This document shows, one piece after another, positions 62,866-64,000 of a DNA stretch of 64,000 bases. This stretch comes from Macrotrachela quadricornifera (lineage: Eukaryota; Rotifera; Eurotatoria; Philodinida; Philodinidae), in assembly GCA_022393335.1 (NCBI GenBank), contig JAJEKB010020949.1:90331-154330 (forward strand), read 5' to 3'. Every line of letters begins with the position of its first letter. The stretch's first letter is position 1. The notes under the pieces are model-generated. The model did not search any database. It saw nothing but the letters and a program-made list of their open reading frames with translations, and was not told the DNA's origin. The translations under genes were made by a program, and so were the position numbers.

Positions 62866-62940
62866 TAGGGATGCAACGGTGACGATAACCGTTCCACCGG
62901 TAACCGGTACGGACCGGTAACCGTTTCACCGGTCATCACT
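62866..62940. repeat. ACCGGT-rich palindromic patch, possible hAT end
   Basis: TAGGGATGCAACGGTGACGA starts at 62866 and resembles hAT terminal repeats. It is followed by inverted ACCGGTAACCGGT words around GTACGGACC. It is GC-rich compared with the flanks. The opposite end would lie beyond the window or is lost. Confidence 0.4.
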
Positions 62941-62964
62941 ATGTGTTACACGAGTAATCCTCTC

Positions 62965-63480
62965 AAGTACAAAATTTACCGGATACCATTAGGTCCTCAA
63001 CTGCTATATATTTGTGAAACTCTTGGGTCCTCAAGTACTATATATTCGGAGTATCCTTTGGTCCTTAAGCACTATATATTAGGGGTACCCTTGGGTCGCC
63101 AACTGCTGTATATTAGAGTACCCGTGGTTCCTCAAGTACAATATATTGGGGGTACCCTTAGGTCCTCAAGTACTATATATTATGGGTACCTTTGGGACCT
63201 TAAGTACTATATATTAGGGGTGCCCTTAGGTTCCCAACTGATGTATATTAGGGGTACCCTTGGGTCCTCAAGTACTATATATTGGGGGCACCCTTGGGCC
63301 GCCAACTGCTGTATATTAGGAGTACCCTTAGATCCTCAAGTACTGTATATTGGAGGTACCCTTGGGTCCTTAACTACTATATATTAGGGATACCCTTGTG
63401 TCTTCAAGTACTACGTATTAGGTGTAGCCTTGAGTCCTGAAATACTATATATGGGGATAGCCTTGGGTCGTCGAATGCTT
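62965..63480. repeat. 34-bp minisatellite, about 15 units
   Basis: Units read approximately GGTACCCTTGGGTCCTCAAG followed by TACTATATATTAGG, with phase shifts of exactly 34 bases (for example TACCCTT-type words at 63255, 63289 and 63323). Two unit variants alternate in places: CCTCAAGTACTATATATT and GCCAACTGCTGTATATTA. Because 34 is not a multiple of three and the unit lacks stops in all frames, it creates an open frame of 148 codons at 62941-63387 with a 34-residue period. I do not regard that as a gene. Confidence 0.85.
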
Positions 63481-64000
63481 TTATACGAGGCTGTTTTTGG
63501 TACCCCAAGCTTTGCTGCATGGAGTACCTATAGGCTCTTAGGAATTACTATGTAATGCCATTCTTAGACCAAGGAGCCTGTTCTATGAAGGTATCTCCGT
63601 GGGTCGTCAGGAACTCTTGCATCGATGAAACTTTGAAGTCTCGTATAGTGTTAGATGGAGGAGCTGTTAGGTGCTCCAGCAGCATTCTATAACGCTACTC
63701 ATAGGTCACACGAGAGATACGAGAAGCCATTAGTTCCAGTCGTATTGATAGTGTGCAAAAGGGCATCAAAGATGCCGGTATTCAAGAACTCATCTTGAAT
63801 TTGAATTCGCTCACTGTGGAAACTTTTGAGAAACTTGCGAATACTCTGATTATCAAAAAAGAAAGGCCTTCATGTTGGAGAAATCAAGGACAGAAAATCA
63901 GTGTATCCAGATTTCAAGTTCTCAATTTTTTGTTCACGTCAGTACCGTTTTTTTATGTGAAATAGTTCCAGATAAAGCTCCAAAACGGCTTTTCGGGATC
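63481..64000. other. Window end, unresolved sequence
   Basis: This stretch is higher in GC than the spacers and continues after the minisatellite with TACC- and GGTCGTC-containing words that look like eroded repeat units up to about 63730. From about 63735 a frame reads VQKGIKDAGIQELILNLNSL, then TVETFEKLANTLI, which faintly recalls the MIF4G helix 'LNKLTPEKFEKL' of eIF4G-type proteins. It is cut by stops on both sides and is too short to call. Confidence 0.3.

Noticed and set aside
62941..63387. A 148-residue repetitive protein
   Set aside because: It arises from a 34-bp minisatellite lacking stops in all frames. The 34-residue period is what three units produce.
63735..63965. Possible MIF4G-like helix pair near the window end
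   Set aside because: Resemblance is limited to about a dozen residues, with stops on both sides. Not enough to call a gene.
1..64000. tRNA, rRNA or CRISPR-type features
   Set aside because: No cloverleaf-like sequence, rRNA core or regularly spaced direct-repeat array of CRISPR type was recognised. The tandem arrays found are minisatellites.

Overview
The window is eukaryotic and AT-rich. Most of its genes are interrupted by GT-AG introns of about 48-70 bp, with a few longer ones. The gene set is animal: an ankyrin/ADP-ribosyltransferase, a seven-helix receptor, a trypsin, a beta-lactamase-fold esterase, MGST1, a phytanoyl-CoA dioxygenase, a dual-specificity phosphatase, a sigma-type GST, ninjurin and RING/TRAF-MATH proteins. 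The protein style, tiny introns and scattered decayed transposons suggest a bdelloid rotifer, perhaps a Rotaria-like lineage. That assignment is inference from family resemblance only. One 400-base run of N at 20705-21104 is an assembly gap.

Layout. 0-16 kb: ankyrin-ART (+), receptor (+), a four-exon trypsin gene carrying two lesions (+), beta-lactamase-fold protein (-), and a three-exon MGST1 gene (+). 16-27 kb: repeat-rich spacer, a LINE 3' end cut by the gap, a three-exon phytanoyl-CoA dioxygenase (+), and a decayed DDE transposase (-). 27-40 kb: a two-exon phosphatase (-), long spacer with fold-back repeats, a broken GST copy (+), and a six-exon RING/TRAF-MATH gene (-) whose exon lengths sum exactly to an open 480-codon frame. 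40-64 kb: long gene-poor spacer, a three-exon ninjurin gene (-), a decayed Tc1 transposase (-), a dense field of palindromic elements, and at the right end the first three exons of a second RING/TRAF gene (+) followed by a 34-bp minisatellite.

The genes do not form a pathway. Each looks independently transcribed. The shared theme outside the genes is inverted-repeat DNA: at least ten fold-back or MITE-like elements. Several have TA duplications at both ends, one has an 8-bp duplication typical of hAT elements, and one case has an element nested inside another with the empty site preserved in the partner arm. No wholly new multi-gene system was found. The most informative observations are the nested fold-backs, the fold-backs that carry tandem arrays, the paralogous TRAF pair with conserved exon lengths, and several genes visible only after splicing (MGST1, ninjurin, the complete TRAF).
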